The notes beneath the pieces were generated by a model that ran no database searches, was not told the DNA's origin, and saw nothing but the letters and a program-made list of their open reading frames with translations. DNA of 31,399 nt from JADGRA01 sp035622755 (GTDB taxonomy: Bacteria; Myxococcota; Myxococcia; Myxococcales; Myxococcaceae). Of the stretch, positions 30,328 through 31,399 are shown one piece after another; the first letter of the stretch is position 1; the number at the start of each line of letters is the position of its first letter. The stretch spans positions 1 through 31,399 of the forward strand of contig DASPUU010000058.1 of NCBI GenBank assembly GCA_035622755.1, given 5' to 3'. A program made the translations under genes and the position numbers.

Positions 30328-31399
30328 ATCCGCGCGGCGAGGAACTCGATGAGGTCGATCTTGGTGATGATGCCCACCACCTGCTCCCGCTCCTTGACCA
30401 CCGCCACGTTGTCCTGGGCGAACACCTCGCGCAGGGCGGAGAGGCTGGCCTCGAGGCTGACCACGCCCTGGAGCGGCGCCACCAGCGAGTCGATGGGGTC
30501 GTGAAAGCCGGTGGTCTTGGTGACCAGGGCGTTGAGCAGGTCGTACTCGTGGATCATGCCCACCGCGTGCCCGGAAGCATCCCGCACCGGCATCTGGCTG
30601 ATGCCATGGCGCCGCATCGCCTCCACCACCGCGTCGACCCGCTCCCCCTTGCGGGCGAAGTGCACCATCGCCGGTCGGTCGCGCAGGAGGTCGGCCACCC
30701 GGCCCGGGGCCTTCTCGTCGATGGCGAACCCGTTGTCCCGCATCCATTCGTCCGAATAGAACTTGCTGATGTAGCTGTTGCCGGTGTCGGTGAGCACGAC
30801 GACGATGGTCCGGCCGCGCCCCAGCTCCCGGGCCAGCTCCACCGCCACGTGGACCGCGCCTCCCGAGCTGCCGCCGGCGAAGATCCCCTCCTCCCGCGCC
30901 AGCCGGCGCGCCGCGGTGAAGCACTGCTGATCGTCCACCTGGCGGACCTCGTCGAGGACGGAGAAGTCGAGCGCCTGGCAGAGCATGTCCTCGCCGATTC
31001 CCTCGACCTTGTAGACGTGCGGCTCGGGGAGCTTTCCGGTCTGGAAGTAGCCCTGGTAGACGCTTCCCACCGGGTCGACTCCCACGTTCCGGACGCTCGG
31101 CTTCCTCTCCTTGAGGAACTTGCCGGCGCCGCTCATTGTCCCGCCGGTACCCAGGCCGGCGACGAAGACGTCGATGCCGCCCTCGGTCTGCTCCCAGATC
31201 TCCGGCCCGGTGGTCAGGTAGTGGGCCTCGATGTTGTCCGGGCTGTGGTACTGGTTGAGATAGAAGCTGCCCGGCGTCTCGCGGGCGATGCGCTTGGCCG
31301 TCTCGTAGTAGCTCTGCGGGCTGTCCGCCGGAACGTTGGTCGGCGTCACGACCACCTGGGCGCCGAGCGCCTTGAGCCGGTTGATCTTCTCGGTCGACA
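30324..31399 (-). CDS. cbs: Cystathionine beta-synthase with C-terminal CBS-domain pair, 5' end outside the window
   Basis: The last 357 residues are visible; the N-terminus and PLP Lys lie beyond 31399. The visible frame starts STEKINRLKALGAQVVVTPT and continues with VFVAGLGTGGTMSGAGKFLK (PLP phosphate loop), FAGGSSGGAVHVAVELA and VVLTDTGNSYISKFYSDEWM, all typical of the cysteine synthase/CBS fold. The C-terminus holds two CBS domains (MPVRDASGHAVGMIHEYDLL and VVKEREQVVGIITKIDLIEF), a regulatory pair that binds SAM or adenosine ligands in other CBS proteins. It condenses serine and homocysteine to cystathionine, consistent with the cystathionine gamma-lyase candidate nearby. Whether it carries a haem domain cannot be seen. 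Confidence 0.95.
   Translation of the reverse strand, partial: STEKINRLKALGAQVVVTPTNVPADSPQSYYETAKRIARETPGSFYLNQYHSPDNIEAHYLTTGPEIWEQTEGGIDVFVAGLGTGGTMSGAGKFLKERKPSVRNVGVDPVGSVYQGYFQTGKLPEPHVYKVEGIGEDMLCQALDFSVLDEVRQVDDQQCFTAARRLAREEGIFAGGSSGGAVHVAVELARELGRGRTIVVVLTDTGNSYISKFYSDEWMRDNGFAIDEKAPGRVADLLRDRPAMVHFARKGERVDAVVEAMRRHGISQMPVRDASGHAVGMIHEYDLLNALVTKTTGFHDPIDSLVAPLQGVVSLEASLSALREVFAQDNVAVVKEREQVVGIITKIDLIEFLAARM

Noticed and set aside
1..31399. Defence island, prophage, integron or CRISPR
   Set aside because: No nuclease, integrase, toxin-antitoxin, Cas or phage structural gene, and no spaced repeat array, was found; GC style is uniform across the window.

Overview
The window comes from a very GC-rich bacterial chromosome. 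Nearly every third codon position is G or C, and long open frames run antisense to most genes. The gene content points to a myxobacterium or related Myxococcota: tandem C-x7-C Sel1-like repeats, Asp-Ala-Gly-rich tails on exported proteins, an FHA/TPR membrane protein, a response regulator with an XRE-type output domain, and a large GT39-like membrane protein with a DPWETHYGE motif. No rRNA, tRNA, CRISPR array, transposase or phage gene was seen. The assignment is by gene style only and does not reach species.

Layout. (1) 31-87: a short direct repeat. (2) 161-4450, minus: small helical protein, six-TM protein, and a membrane-anchored trypsin-like protease carrying a decayed second protease domain and seven C-x7-C repeats. 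(3) 4551-6909, plus: biotin carboxylase, biotin carrier protein, crotonase. (4) 6927-9070, minus: FHA/TPR protein and response regulator-XRE. (5) 9158-13321, plus: possible small ORF, GT39-like glycosyltransferase, ABC ATPase and ABC-2 permease, with overlapping ends. (6) 13388-14513, plus: SPFH/zinc-ribbon gene behind a leader that can form two exclusive hairpins. (7) 14533-16311, minus: M3-like lipoprotein with HQMGH in place of HExxH. (8) 16345-18756, plus: epmA, plsC and a pyrophosphatase, overlapping; epmA and the M3-like gene diverge from a 33-bp spacer. (9) 18760-22690, minus: RlmK-like and RlmI-like methyltransferases, a YkgJ-type cysteine-cluster protein, glycerate kinase. (10) 22759-24993, plus: OPT transporter. 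(11) 25005-26879, minus: CHAD protein and aldo/keto reductase. (12) 27016-28931, plus: cystathionine gamma-synthase/lyase and a HisN-type phosphatase. (13) 28942-31399, minus: cystathionine beta-synthase (cut by the window end) and a lipoprotein.

How the genes work together. Most of the window is housekeeping or metabolic: acyl-CoA carboxylation, phospholipid acylation, EF-P modification, rRNA methylation, pyrophosphate hydrolysis, glycerate phosphorylation, peptide uptake and transsulfuration. Stop/start overlaps (GTGA, ATGA, TTGA, TGATG) show tight translational coupling. Several first-in-operon genes lack a Shine-Dalgarno sequence and have a -10-like box only 9-12 nt before the start codon, which suggests leaderless mRNAs.

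The most interesting points are the enzyme-like proteins that have lost catalytic residues (second domain of the protease, the M3-like lipoprotein, possibly the CBS-linked lipoprotein), the crotonase whose active-site pattern fits methylmalonyl-CoA decarboxylase rather than a hydratase, the candidate bidirectional promoter at 16323-16332, and the SPFH leader. I did not find a clear-cut new defence or mobile system.
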